A DNA stretch of 52,723 nucleotides from Rhodobacter sp. (GTDB lineage: Bacteria; Pseudomonadota; Alphaproteobacteria; Rhodobacterales; Rhodobacteraceae). This document shows, piece after piece, positions 1-8,268 of the stretch. Position 1 is the stretch's first letter, and the number at the start of each line of letters is the position of its first letter. The translations under genes and the position numbers were made by a program. The DNA lies in assembly GCA_013821825.1 (NCBI GenBank), contig PNJK01000019.1, positions 1 through 52,723 on the forward strand. Direction: 5' to 3'. The notes under the pieces were generated by a model. The model saw only the letters and a program-made list of their open reading frames with translations. It was not told the origin of the DNA and did no database searches.

Positions 1-360
1 GTCTCGTCCCCCGGGATCGACCGGCCGCTGACCCGGCTGAAGGATTTCGAGATGTGGAAGGGCTGGGAGGCCCGGGTCGAGACGTCGGAACTGATCGACG
101 GCCGCCGCCGCTTCAAGGGCGCGCTGGCCGGGGTCGAAGGCGACGAAGTGCTGATCACCATCGAGGAAGCGGGCGAAGAGCTGACCATCGGGCTGAAGTT
201 CGACTGGCTGTCCGACGCCAAGCTGATCCTTACCGAAGAGCTGATTTCGGAAATGCTGCGCCAGAAGAAGGTGCAGGAACCGGCTGAAGGCGAATTCGAC
301 GAAATCGAAGAAACCGACGGGGACGAGGACGACGAGCCCACCCCCGAGACGAAACACTAA
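1..360 (+). CDS. rimP: Ribosome maturation factor RimP (3' part)
   Basis: RimP is a cytoplasmic assembly factor for the 30S ribosomal subunit. The frame is open from base 1, so the start lies outside the window; 119 residues remain before the TAA. The visible part opens with the family hallmark SSPGIDRPL followed by the C-terminal Sm-like domain (about residues 20-85 of the visible part). It ends in a very acidic Glu/Asp-rich tail of about 25 residues, a common extension in alphaproteobacteria. It is the first gene of the rimP-nusA-ylxR-infB operon, 16 bases ahead of nusA. A Met codon at 52 is internal, because the upstream in-frame codons clearly encode RimP. Assignment is from motif and context. 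Confidence 0.93.
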   Translation, partial: VSSPGIDRPLTRLKDFEMWKGWEARVETSELIDGRRRFKGALAGVEGDEVLITIEEAGEELTIGLKFDWLSDAKLILTEELISEMLRQKKVQEPAEGEFDEIEETDGDEDDEPTPETKH

Positions 361-376
361 GGCGGGAGAGAGACCC

Positions 377-1987
377 ATGGCAATCACATCGGCCAACCAG
401 CTGGAGCTTCTGCAGACCGCCGAGGCTGTCGCGCGCGAAAAGATGATCGAACCTGAACTGGTGATTCAGGCGATGGAAGACAGCCTCGCCCGGGCCGCCA
501 AGTCGCGTTACGGCGCGGAAATGGATATCCGCGTGAAGATCGACCGCAAGACCGGTCGTGCCAGCTTTACCCGCGTCCGCACCGTGGTCGAGGACGAGGC
601 AGTGGAAAACCACCATGCCCAGGTGACTGTCAAGCAGGCCAAGACCTGGCTGGCCGACCCGGCAGTAGGTGACGAGATTGTTGACGAGGTTCCCCCGGTC
701 GATCTGGGCCGCATCGCCGCGCAATCGGCCAAGCAGGTGATCCTGCAGAAGGTCCGCGAAGCCGAGCGGGATCGTCAGTTCGAGGAATTCAAGGACCGCA
801 AGGGCACGATCATCAACGGCGCCGTCAAGCGCGAGGAATACGGCAACGTCATCGTCGATATCGGCCGGGGTGAAGCGATCCTGCGCCGGAACGAAAAGAT
901 CGGCCGCGAAAGCTATCGCATCGGCGACCGGATTCGTTGCTACATCAAGGATGTGCGCCGCGAACCGCGCGGGCCGCAGGTCTTCCTGTCACGCACCGAC
1001 CCGCAGTTCATGGCGGAACTCTTCAAGATGGAAGTGCCCGAAATCTATGACGGCATCATCGAGATCAAGGCCGTTGCCCGCGACCCCGGCAGCCGCGCCA
1101 AGATCGCCGTGATCAGCTATGACAACTCCATCGACCCCGTCGGCGCCTGTGTCGGTATGCGCGGCAGCCGTGTGCAGGCCGTGGTGAACGAACTTCAGGG
1201 CGAAAAGATCGACATCATCCCGTGGAACCAGGATCAGGCGACGTTCCTTGTGAACGCTTTGCAGCCTGCCGAGGTCTCCAAGGTCGTGATCGACGAAGAG
1301 GCCGGCAAGATCGAGGTCGTGGTGCCGGATGAACAGCTGTCGCTGGCCATCGGCCGCCGTGGCCAGAACGTCCGTCTGGCCAGCCAGCTCACCGGGCTGG
1401 ACATCGACATCATGACCGAAGCCGAAGAATCGCAGCGCCGTCAGGCCGAATTCGCCGAACGCACCAAGCTGTTCATGGAAACGCTGGACGTGGACGAGAT
1501 GATGGCGCAGCTGCTGGTCTCGGAAGGCTTCACCAATCTGGAAGAAGTGGCTTACGTCGAACTGGACGAACTTCTGTCCATCGACGGCTTCGATGAAGAT
1601 ACCGCCGCCGAACTTCAGGCCCGCGCGCGTGACTATCTTGAGGCCGCCAATGCCAAGGCCATGGAAAATGCTCGCGCTCTGGGCGTGGAAGACAGTCTTG
1701 TCGGCTTCGAAGGCCTGACGCCGCAGATGCTGGAAGCGCTGGGCCAGGATGGCATCAAGACGCTGGAAGATTTCGCCACTTGCGCGGACTGGGAACTTGC
1801 CGGCGGCTGGACCACTGAGAACGGCGTCCGCAAGAAGGACGAAGGCGTGCTTGAGAAATTCGACATGTCGCTTGAGGAAGCGCAACACCTCGTCATGACC
1901 GCCCGGGTCATGCTTGGCTGGGTCGACCCCGCCGATCTGGAGCAGCCTCAGGATGGGACTGCCGAAGAAGAGGAGGCCGAGGTCTGA
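377..1987 (+). CDS. nusA: Transcription elongation/termination factor NusA
   Basis: NusA binds RNA polymerase and nascent RNA and controls pausing, termination and antitermination. The 536-residue product has the RNAP-binding N-terminal domain (about 1-130), an S1 domain (about 137-200), two KH domains (about 230-350, including the [11 protein letters not shown] and [12 protein letters not shown] segments) and C-terminal helix-hairpin-helix repeats (about 370-500) with an acidic end. Length and order are standard for alphaproteobacteria. The ATG follows a GGGAGAGAGA ribosome binding site. The downstream ylxR gene is in the same reading frame, separated only by the TGA and eight sense codons. 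Confidence 0.97.
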   Translation: MAITSANQLELLQTAEAVAREKMIEPELVIQAMEDSLARAAKSRYGAEMDIRVKIDRKTGRASFTRVRTVVEDEAVENHHAQVTVKQAKTWLADPAVGDEIVDEVPPVDLGRIAAQSAKQVILQKVREAERDRQFEEFKDRKGTIINGAVKREEYGNVIVDIGRGEAILRRNEKIGRESYRIGDRIRCYIKDVRREPRGPQVFLSRTDPQFMAELFKMEVPEIYDGIIEIKAVARDPGSRAKIAVISYDNSIDPVGACVGMRGSRVQAVVNELQGEKIDIIPWNQDQATFLVNALQPAEVSKVVIDEEAGKIEVVVPDEQLSLAIGRRGQNVRLASQLTGLDIDIMTEAEESQRRQAEFAERTKLFMETLDVDEMMAQLLVSEGFTNLEEVAYVELDELLSIDGFDEDTAAELQARARDYLEAANAKAMENARALGVEDSLVGFEGLTPQMLEALGQDGIKTLEDFATCADWELAGGWTTENGVRKKDEGVLEKFDMSLEEAQHLVMTARVMLGWVDPADLEQPQDGTAEEEEAEV

Positions 1988-2011
1988 TCTCAGACCTCGG
2001 AAACCCAAGCG

Positions 2012-2647
2012 TTGACGCGCGGCGGCCGGGAAAAAGATCAGGACGAACCGGAACGCAAGTGCATTGCGACCGGGGAAAGCCAGCCAAAAGCCGGGTTGAT
2101 CCGCTTTTGCGTTGGCCCTGATGGCATGGTCGTGCCCGATGTGCTGGGCAAGCTGCCCGGACGGGGAGTCTATGTCACGGCCGACCGGGCGCTGATCGAC
2201 AGGGCGGCGAAGAAGGGCCTGTTCTCTCGCGCCGCCCGTCAGCCGGTCAAGGTGCCGGACGGACTGGCCGATCTGGTGGAACGCCTGACAACCCAACGGG
2301 TGATCGACCTGCTTAGCCTGGCCCGCAAGGCCGGTGACGCGGTCATGGGTTATGAGAAGGTGAAGGACTGGCTGGTCAAGGGCACGGCGGCAACGCTGAT
2401 CCAGGCCAGCGACGGGTCGGAACGCGGCAAGACCAAGCTGCACCCGCCGGAAGGCAAGAACGGGTTCATCGGGGTCTTGAGCGCAGGGGAAATCGGTTTG
2501 GCATTCGGGCGCGAACGTGCGATACACGCCGCGCTTGCCGCTGGTGGACTCAGAACGCGTGTTGTAGAGGAAGCGGCAAAGCTTGCCGGTCTGCGTGGGC
2601 AGATGGGCGGGCATGACGGCGGTGACACCGCCATGAAGGATACGTAG
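2012..2647 (+). CDS. ylxR: YlxR domain/L7Ae-like RNA-binding protein
   Basis: This 211-residue protein combines an N-terminal YlxR (DUF448) domain (about 10-90; [10 protein letters not shown] and the LPGRGVYV loop are recognisable) with a C-terminal ribosomal-protein-L7Ae-like domain (about 92-195; [21 protein letters not shown]). This fused form is typical of alphaproteobacteria. It is a presumed nucleic-acid-binding protein of the nusA-infB operon; its exact role is not settled. I take the TTG at 2012 because no ATG or GTG lies between the nusA stop and the conserved region, and MTRGGR is the usual family beginning. The ribosome binding site is weak. It ends five bases before infB. Confidence 0.9.
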   Translation: MTRGGREKDQDEPERKCIATGESQPKAGLIRFCVGPDGMVVPDVLGKLPGRGVYVTADRALIDRAAKKGLFSRAARQPVKVPDGLADLVERLTTQRVIDLLSLARKAGDAVMGYEKVKDWLVKGTAATLIQASDGSERGKTKLHPPEGKNGFIGVLSAGEIGLAFGRERAIHAALAAGGLRTRVVEEAAKLAGLRGQMGGHDGGDTAMKDT

Positions 2648-2652
2648 GACGC

Positions 2653-5235
2653 ATGAGCGATACAGACGGCAAGAAGCCTCTTGGCCTTGGTGGTGGTGCA
2701 CCCCGTTCCGGACAGGTGAAGCAAAGCTTCAGCCATGGCCGGACCAAGAGTGTCGTGGTCGAAACGAAACGGAAGCGCGTTGTGGTTCCGACGACAACCA
2801 AGCCCGGTGCCCCGGGCTCGGGTGCTGCTGTGCCAACAACCACCTATGGGGATCCGTCGAAGCGGCCCGCCGGCATTTCCGATGCCGAGATGGAGCGCCG
2901 GATGACCGCGCTGCGTGCCGCCAAGGCGCGTGAGGCGGAAGACACCTTGCGCCGCGCCGAGGATGACCGCCTGCGCGAAGAAGACCGCGCCCGCCGCCGC
3001 GAAGAGATCGAGACGAGAGAGCGCGAGGACCGTGAGCGCGCCGAAGCCATTCGTGCAAAGGCCGAGGAAGAGGAACGTGCCGCCAAGGCCGAAGCTGCCG
3101 CCAAGCTGGCTGCTGCCGATGCGCGTCGCGCCGATGTGCTGGGCACCCGTCCGCGCTCGGCAACTCCGCCGGCGGCTACCGAAGCTCCGGCAAAGGCTGC
3201 GCCAACCCCGGCAACTCCGGGCGGCGATCCGCGCGGTCCGGCCTCGGCCAAGCCCGGCCTTGCCCCGCGCAAGACCGAACGTGAGCGCGATGCCGAGCGT
3301 GACCGCGGTGCCAAGCGCACCACGGGTGAAGACGCGCGCCGCACCGGCAAGCTGACACTGAACGATGCGCTGGCAGGCGAAGGAGGGCGGCAACGCAGCC
3401 TTGCCGCGATGAAGCGCAAGCAGGAAAAGGCCCGTGCCAAAGCACTGGGTCTGGGCCAGAAGGCCGAAAAGCAGGTGCGCGACGTGCAGCTGCCGGAAAC
3501 CATCGTGGTCAGCGAACTGGCCAACCGGATGGCGGAACGCGCTGCCGACGTGGTCAAAAGCCTGATGAAAATGGGCATGATGGTCACGATGAACCAGGCC
3601 ATTGACGCCGACACCGCCGAACTGGTGATCGAGGAATTCGGCCACAAGGCCGTCCGCGTGTCGGATGCCGACGTGGAGCAGGTCATCGACACGGTCAAGG
3701 ACTCGGACGAGAGCCTGCTGCCACGTCCGCCGATCGTCACCATCATGGGCCACGTCGACCACGGCAAGACCAGCCTTCTGGACGCGATCCGCAAGGCCAA
3801 TGTCGTCTCGGGCGAAGCCGGCGGGATCACGCAGCACATCGGCGCCTATCAGGTGACGACCGACAAGGGTCAGCTGCTGACCTTTCTCGACACGCCCGGC
3901 CACGCAGCATTCACCTCGATGCGCTCTCGTGGCGCGCATGTGACGGATATCGTGGTTCTGGTCGTGGCGGCGGATGACGCCGTGATGCCGCAGACGGTCG
4001 AGGCGATTGCCCATGCAAAGGCCGCCAAGGTGCCGATGATCGTGGCGATCAACAAGATCGACAAGCATGACGCCGATCCGCAGAAGGTCCGCACGGACCT
4101 CTTGCAGCATGAAATCGTGGTCGAAGCGATGTCGGGCGACGTGCAGGATGTCGAAGTTTCGGCCAAGACCGGCAAGGGCCTCGATAACCTGCTGGAGGCG
4201 ATTGCGCTTCAGGCCGAACTTCTGGAACTGCGCGCCAACCCGAAACGGGCGGCAAGCGGTGCCGTGATCGAAGCCAAGCTTGACGTGGGCCGCGGCCCGG
4301 TCGCGACGGTTCTGGTGCAGAACGGCACGCTGCGCAAAGGCGACATCTTCGTCGTCGGCGAACAGTGGGGCAAGGTGCGCGCCCTCATCAACGACCAGGG
4401 CGAAACCGTCATGGAAGCCGGGCCGTCGGTTCCGGTGGAAGTGCTTGGTCTGTCCGGCACGCCCTCGGCCGGTGACACGCTGAACGTGGTGGAAACCGAA
4501 GCCCAGGCCCGTGAAATCGCTGATTATCGCGAGAAGGCGGCCAAGGACAAGCGCGCCGCTGCCGGCGCCGCGACCACGCTGGAACAGCTGATGGCCAAGG
4601 CGAAGGCCGACCTTTCGGTCGCCGAGCTGCCGATCATCATCAAGGCCGACGTGCAGGGTTCCGCCGAAGCCATCGTCCAGGCGATGGAAAAGATCGGCAA
4701 CGAAGAGGTGCGTGTCCGCGTGCTGCATTCCGGCGTCGGTGCGATCACCGATACGGATGTCGGTCTGGCCGAAGCCTCGAAGGCCCCGATCATCGGCTTC
4801 AACGTCCGCGCCAATGCTTCGGCGCGGCAGTCCGCCAACCAGAAAGGGGTCGAGATTCGCTATTACTCGATCATCTATGATCTGGTGGACGACATCAAAG
4901 CCGCAGCCTCGGGTCTGCTCAAAGCCGAGGTGCGCGAGCACTTCATCGGCTATGCGACGATCAAGGAAGTCTTCAAGGTCACCGGTGTCGGTCAGGTTGC
5001 CGGCTGTCTGGTCACCGAAGGCGTCGCCCGGCGTTCGGCGGGTGTTCGCCTGCTGCGCGATTCTGTCGTGATCCACGAGGGTACGCTGAAAACGCTGAAG
5101 CGCTTCAAGGACGAAGTGAAGGAAGTGCAGTCCGGTCAGGAATGCGGCATGGCCTTCGAGCGCTACGAAGATATCCGTCCGGGCGATGTGATCGAGATCT
5201 TCGAGCGGGAAGAGGTTCAGCGCACGCTGGCCTGA
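2653..5235 (+). CDS. infB: Translation initiation factor IF-2
   Basis: IF-2 is the GTPase that delivers initiator tRNA to the ribosome. The 860-residue product has a long low-complexity N-terminal region rich in Ala, Glu, Arg and Pro (about 65-235), an IF2_N domain (about 275-330) and a translational GTPase domain with G1 GHVDHGKT (near residue 366), the [10 protein letters not shown] switch, G3 DTPGH and G4 NKID. Beta-barrel and C-terminal tRNA-binding domains follow. The start has an AGGA site overlapping the ylxR stop region. It is the last gene of the operon, and a strong intrinsic terminator lies about 20 bases after its stop. Confidence 0.98.
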   Translation: MSDTDGKKPLGLGGGAPRSGQVKQSFSHGRTKSVVVETKRKRVVVPTTTKPGAPGSGAAVPTTTYGDPSKRPAGISDAEMERRMTALRAAKAREAEDTLRRAEDDRLREEDRARRREEIETREREDRERAEAIRAKAEEEERAAKAEAAAKLAAADARRADVLGTRPRSATPPAATEAPAKAAPTPATPGGDPRGPASAKPGLAPRKTERERDAERDRGAKRTTGEDARRTGKLTLNDALAGEGGRQRSLAAMKRKQEKARAKALGLGQKAEKQVRDVQLPETIVVSELANRMAERAADVVKSLMKMGMMVTMNQAIDADTAELVIEEFGHKAVRVSDADVEQVIDTVKDSDESLLPRPPIVTIMGHVDHGKTSLLDAIRKANVVSGEAGGITQHIGAYQVTTDKGQLLTFLDTPGHAAFTSMRSRGAHVTDIVVLVVAADDAVMPQTVEAIAHAKAAKVPMIVAINKIDKHDADPQKVRTDLLQHEIVVEAMSGDVQDVEVSAKTGKGLDNLLEAIALQAELLELRANPKRAASGAVIEAKLDVGRGPVATVLVQNGTLRKGDIFVVGEQWGKVRALINDQGETVMEAGPSVPVEVLGLSGTPSAGDTLNVVETEAQAREIADYREKAAKDKRAAAGAATTLEQLMAKAKADLSVAELPIIIKADVQGSAEAIVQAMEKIGNEEVRVRVLHSGVGAITDTDVGLAEASKAPIIGFNVRANASARQSANQKGVEIRYYSIIYDLVDDIKAAASGLLKAEVREHFIGYATIKEVFKVTGVGQVAGCLVTEGVARRSAGVRLLRDSVVIHEGTLKTLKRFKDEVKEVQSGQECGMAFERYEDIRPGDVIEIFEREEVQRTLA

Positions 5236-5255
5236 TCATTGCCGCAAGAAACCGA

Positions 5256-5282
5256 AAAGGCCGGGCAATGCCCGGCCTTTTT
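5256..5282 (+). terminator. Intrinsic terminator after infB
   Basis: A perfect 11-base-pair stem (AAAGGCCGGGC with GCCCGGCCTTT) encloses a three-base loop and runs into five T residues. This is a textbook rho-independent terminator for the nusA-infB operon. Because the flanks are A-rich on the left and T-rich on the right, it could also serve the minus-strand mutT transcript ending at 5363. Confidence 0.92.
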
Positions 5283-5362
5283 CATTTGGTACACGGCCTC
5301 AGCGGCGTGCGCTTCCGGAACAGCCCCTCTGACTTGCCGGCGCGCGCGACTTGAGGCCGGTC

Positions 5363-5761
5363 CTAAAGCCAGTCGCGGAGGATAGGGATCAGGGGCAGGT
5401 CAGCGGGGGGCATCGGATAATCCCGCAAGGCACCGGGCTTCACCCAGGCCAGTCTCTGCCCCTCGGTCGGGCGGGCGGTGCCTTGCCACCGGCGGCAGGC
5501 AAAGAGCGGCATCAGCAGGTGGAAGTCTTCATAGCTGTGGCTGGCAAAGGTCAGCGGGGCCAGGCAACTGGACCAGGTGTCGATGTCCAGCTCTTCCTTT
5601 AGCTCGCGGATCAGGGCGGTTTCCGGAGATTCGCCGGCTTCGACCTTGCCACCGGGAAATTCCCAGAGACCCGCAAGCGACTTGCCTTCGGGGCGCTGGG
5701 CCAGCAGCACGCGACCGTCGGGGTCAATCAGGGCGACAGCGGAGACGAGGACAATCTTCAT
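5363..5761 (-). CDS. mutT: (Deoxy)nucleoside triphosphate pyrophosphohydrolase, Nudix
   Basis: MutT-type Nudix hydrolase, 132 residues, the usual length for enzymes that remove 8-oxo-dGTP and similar oxidised nucleotides. The Nudix box is visible at about residues 38-60 (GGKVEAGE, then RELKEEL), preceded by VALIDPDGRVLLAQRPEGK. The WEFPGGK motif and the C-terminal region are typical of MutT rather than of Nudix enzymes with other substrates. It follows argJ on the minus strand, separated by a GC-rich hairpin repeat at 5776-5833, so it may be transcribed with the parvulin-argJ pair at a reduced level. Confidence 0.92.
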   Translation of the reverse strand: MKIVLVSAVALIDPDGRVLLAQRPEGKSLAGLWEFPGGKVEAGESPETALIRELKEELDIDTWSSCLAPLTFASHSYEDFHLLMPLFACRRWQGTARPTEGQRLAWVKPGALRDYPMPPADLPLIPILRDWL

Positions 5762-5775
5762 GTGTGGCCTTTGCT

Positions 5776-5833
5776 GAGCCCCCCGGGGGGTTCACACCCC
5801 CCGGACCCCCTGTGGGATATTTGAGAACAGAAG
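5776..5833. repeat. GC-rich hairpin repeat, copy 1
   Basis: This sits between argJ and mutT. On the minus strand it forms a nine-base-pair stem (CCGGGGGGT with ACCCCCCGG, 5781-5802) with a GTGA (GNRA) tetraloop. The conserved flank on the plus strand runs GGACCCCC, then GATATTTGAGAACAGAAGAA. A related element lies at 44871-44935. The shared order (G/C hairpin, then GGAC-CCC, then TATTT, then an A-rich end) indicates a dispersed intergenic repeat family. A role as an mRNA-stabilising or attenuating hairpin is an inference. Confidence 0.75.
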
Positions 5834-5835
5834 AA

Positions 5836-7212
5836 TCAGGAGCGGTAGTCGGCGTTGATTTCGATGTAGCGGGCAGTCAGATCGCAGGTCCAGACCGAAC
5901 GACTTGCCTTGCCAAGACCAAGGTCGACATGAATGAGGAGTTCGGGCTGACGCATATAGGCGGCGCCGTCCTCTTCCTTGTAGTCGGGATTCCGCCAGCC
6001 TTTTTCGGCCACCAGAATATCGCCGAAACGGATGGTCAGCAGATCTCGTTCCGCAGCAGCGCCTGATTTGCCGATCGCGGCGACGATTCGGCCCCAGTTC
6101 GGGTCCTGTCCGGCCACGGCGGTCTTGACGAGGGGCGAATTGGCGATGGCGAAAGCTGCTTTCGCAGCATCTTCGTCGGTCGCAGCTCCGGCTACCCGCA
6201 CTTCGACCAGCTTGGTCGCGCCCTCGCCGTCGCGCACCACTTGCAGCGCGAGGTCGCGCATCACGCCGTGCAGGGCGATTTCGAACGCCCTGGCGACCGG
6301 GCCTTTCACGGGGGCGGCATCCGACTGGCCGGTGGCTGCCAGAAGCAGGGTGTCGGAGGTGGAGGTGTCGCTGTCCACGGTGATCGAATTGAAGGTGGCA
6401 TCGACGTTGCGCGACAGCATCCTTTGCAGCGCGTTTGGTGCAATTTTCGCATCGGTGAAGATATAGACCAACATCGTCGCCATGTCGGGCGCGATCATGC
6501 CCGAGCCCTTCGCGATCCCGGCGATCTGGATCAGGCCACCATCACCCTGCACCGTTGCTGCGGCACCCTTGGGGAAGGTGTCGGTCGTCATCATCGCATG
6601 GGCGGCCATTTCGATGGCATCCCCGCGCAGGGCGGCCATAAGGTCGGGGACCTTGGCGGTAATCCTGTCGTGTGGAAGCGGCTCGCCGATGACGCCGGTT
6701 GAGGATGAAAACACCCGCGCGACCGGCAGGCCAAGCGCTTCGGCCACTGCGCCGGTCACGGCGGCGACGGCCTCATCGCCGATCTTGCCGGTGAAAGCGT
6801 TCGAGTTACCGGAATTGACGATGATCGCGGCGCCCGCACCGTTGGCCTTTGTTGCCAGCTTGGCCTGACAATCGCGCACGCAGGCCGACCGCGTGGTCGA
6901 GCGGGTGAAGACCCCCGCCATCGCCGTGCCGGGGGCCAGACGGACCAGCATCACATCCTTGCGGTTCTGGTAGCGGACACCCGCCTCGATAGCGGCAAAT
7001 TCGACCCCCCTAATGATGGGGAGCGCGGGAAAGCCGGCAGGCGCAAGCGGCGAGACCGGTTTCATCGCCTTTTTGGCGGCAGCGACCACCTCGCCCACTG
7101 CTTCACCTACTGCTTCGGCGACGGGGCTGGCAGCCGCCGCAAAGCGGTCCTTGAGCTTGCGAACCTTCTTCTTCAGCGCCTTCGCTTCGGTCTTCCAGTC
7201 GGTCTTGCTCAT
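5836..7212 (-). CDS. argJ: Bifunctional ornithine acetyltransferase/N-acetylglutamate synthase
   Basis: ArgJ transfers the acetyl group from N-acetylornithine to glutamate in cyclic arginine synthesis. It matures by self-cleavage before a conserved threonine, seen here within the APDMATMLVYIFTDA segment. The C-terminal region with DPNWGRIVAAIGKSG is also typical. At 458 residues it is about 50 longer than usual. The first 48 residues are Lys/Ala-rich and precede MKPVSPLAP, which resembles the normal family start and has its own Met codon at 7068. The longer start has the better ribosome binding site (GGGGG, five bases away) and leaves only 24 bases after the parvulin gene, so I keep it while noting the alternative. 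Confidence 0.95.
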   Translation of the reverse strand: MSKTDWKTEAKALKKKVRKLKDRFAAAASPVAEAVGEAVGEVVAAAKKAMKPVSPLAPAGFPALPIIRGVEFAAIEAGVRYQNRKDVMLVRLAPGTAMAGVFTRSTTRSACVRDCQAKLATKANGAGAAIIVNSGNSNAFTGKIGDEAVAAVTGAVAEALGLPVARVFSSSTGVIGEPLPHDRITAKVPDLMAALRGDAIEMAAHAMMTTDTFPKGAAATVQGDGGLIQIAGIAKGSGMIAPDMATMLVYIFTDAKIAPNALQRMLSRNVDATFNSITVDSDTSTSDTLLLAATGQSDAAPVKGPVARAFEIALHGVMRDLALQVVRDGEGATKLVEVRVAGAATDEDAAKAAFAIANSPLVKTAVAGQDPNWGRIVAAIGKSGAAAERDLLTIRFGDILVAEKGWRNPDYKEEDGAAYMRQPELLIHVDLGLGKASRSVWTCDLTARYIEINADYRS

Positions 7213-7236
7213 GTCAGCCCCCTGTTTGAGAGTCCG

Positions 7237-8079
7237 TCAGTCGATCAGCGCAGAGTTCTTCAGGATCGTGGGATCGATCGCTTCACCTTCGCGGGTAACC
7301 GACGCGGCATCGGTCAGTTCCTTCAGCCTGGCTTCGATCGCGGCGTTTTCGATCTCGGCGGCAAGCTCGTCGCGGATCTGGTCCAGCGGCGGGTTTTCCG
7401 CCACGCGGGTTTCCTTGACCTGGATCAGGTGAAAGCCGAATTCGGACTGCACCGGACCCGTCACCTCGCCGACCTTCGCAGCGACGACGGCCTCTTCGAA
7501 GGGTTTCACCATCGTACCCAGCCCGAACCATCCAAGATCGCCGCCGTTGGCGCCCGATCCGGTGTCGATCGAGTTGCTCTTTGCGAGTTCGGCGAAATCG
7601 GCACCGGCGGCCAGATCGGCCTTCAGTTTTTCGGCGGTTTCCAGCGTTTCCACCAAAATATGCGCGGCGCTGTATTCGGTTTGCGGGGCGGAATCCTTGA
7701 ACCGGGCCTCATAGGCGGCCTGCAGCGCCTCGTCAGTCACGGCGGTCAAGGCAATCGCCTCGATCGCAAGACCCGACATGTAGCCTCGGCTGTCGTTTTC
7801 CAGCGCTGCAGACTGGCGCGGCGACAGGTCCGTGACCGACTGGCGGAGGACTTCCTGCTGGATCAGCTGTTCCAGAATGCCGTTGTAAAGCACGTCATCG
7901 GGCAGCGACTGGTATTGCTCGGGCAGGGTTTCGCGCAGGGCAATCATCTGGCCCAGGGTGATGGTAACTCCGTTCACGGTCGACACAACGGTCTCTGCCG
8001 TCTCGCCTTCGGCCCAGACCGGGCTGGCAAGCGCGGCCACCAGTGCCAGCCCCGACCAAACTTGCGCACGCTTCAGCAT
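7237..8079 (-). CDS. Periplasmic parvulin-type peptidyl-prolyl isomerase
   Basis: A 280-residue protein with a signal peptide (cleavage after about residue 23, PVWA|EG), a SurA/PpiC-like N-terminal helical region and a rotamase domain (about 130-225) containing YSAAHILV, GGDLGWFG and GFHLIQV. It would catalyse proline isomerisation and assist folding of exported proteins in the periplasm. It is the first gene of a minus-strand run with argJ and is divergent from secA. The family resemblance is to PpiC/PrsA; substrates cannot be deduced. Confidence 0.92.
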   Translation of the reverse strand: MLKRAQVWSGLALVAALASPVWAEGETAETVVSTVNGVTITLGQMIALRETLPEQYQSLPDDVLYNGILEQLIQQEVLRQSVTDLSPRQSAALENDSRGYMSGLAIEAIALTAVTDEALQAAYEARFKDSAPQTEYSAAHILVETLETAEKLKADLAAGADFAELAKSNSIDTGSGANGGDLGWFGLGTMVKPFEEAVVAAKVGEVTGPVQSEFGFHLIQVKETRVAENPPLDQIRDELAAEIENAAIEARLKELTDAASVTREGEAIDPTILKNSALID

Positions 8080-8117
8080 TTCACTGTCTCCTAATCGGGC
8101 TGGACTGGCCTGCCACG

Positions 8118-8146
8118 TTGACTATGCCCGGCCCAGCCCTTACATC
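8118..8146 (+). promoter_or_regulatory. Candidate sigma70-type promoter for secA
   Basis: TTGACT (8118-8123), a 17-base spacer and TACATC (8141-8146) lie in the 189-base gap between the divergent parvulin and secA genes. The -35 element is strong (5 of 6) and the -10 weak (3 of 6). This is a pattern match only. Confidence 0.4.
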
Positions 8147-8268
8147 GCGACAGTTGCGTGAGGCGGGGCCTTCCGGTCTTCTTCTTGGCTCTTCTATGGA
8201 AGGCGATGGGGGCGGGCAAGTCTGACTGCCACACGATGCTGTCAAGAACGTCGCCCCACGGAGAAAAC

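Noticed and set aside
2350-5076. Very long open frame (908 codons) antisense to infB
   Set aside because: It is His/Asp/Arg-rich without any domain and lies opposite a highly conserved gene; such frames are common opposite GC-rich genes.
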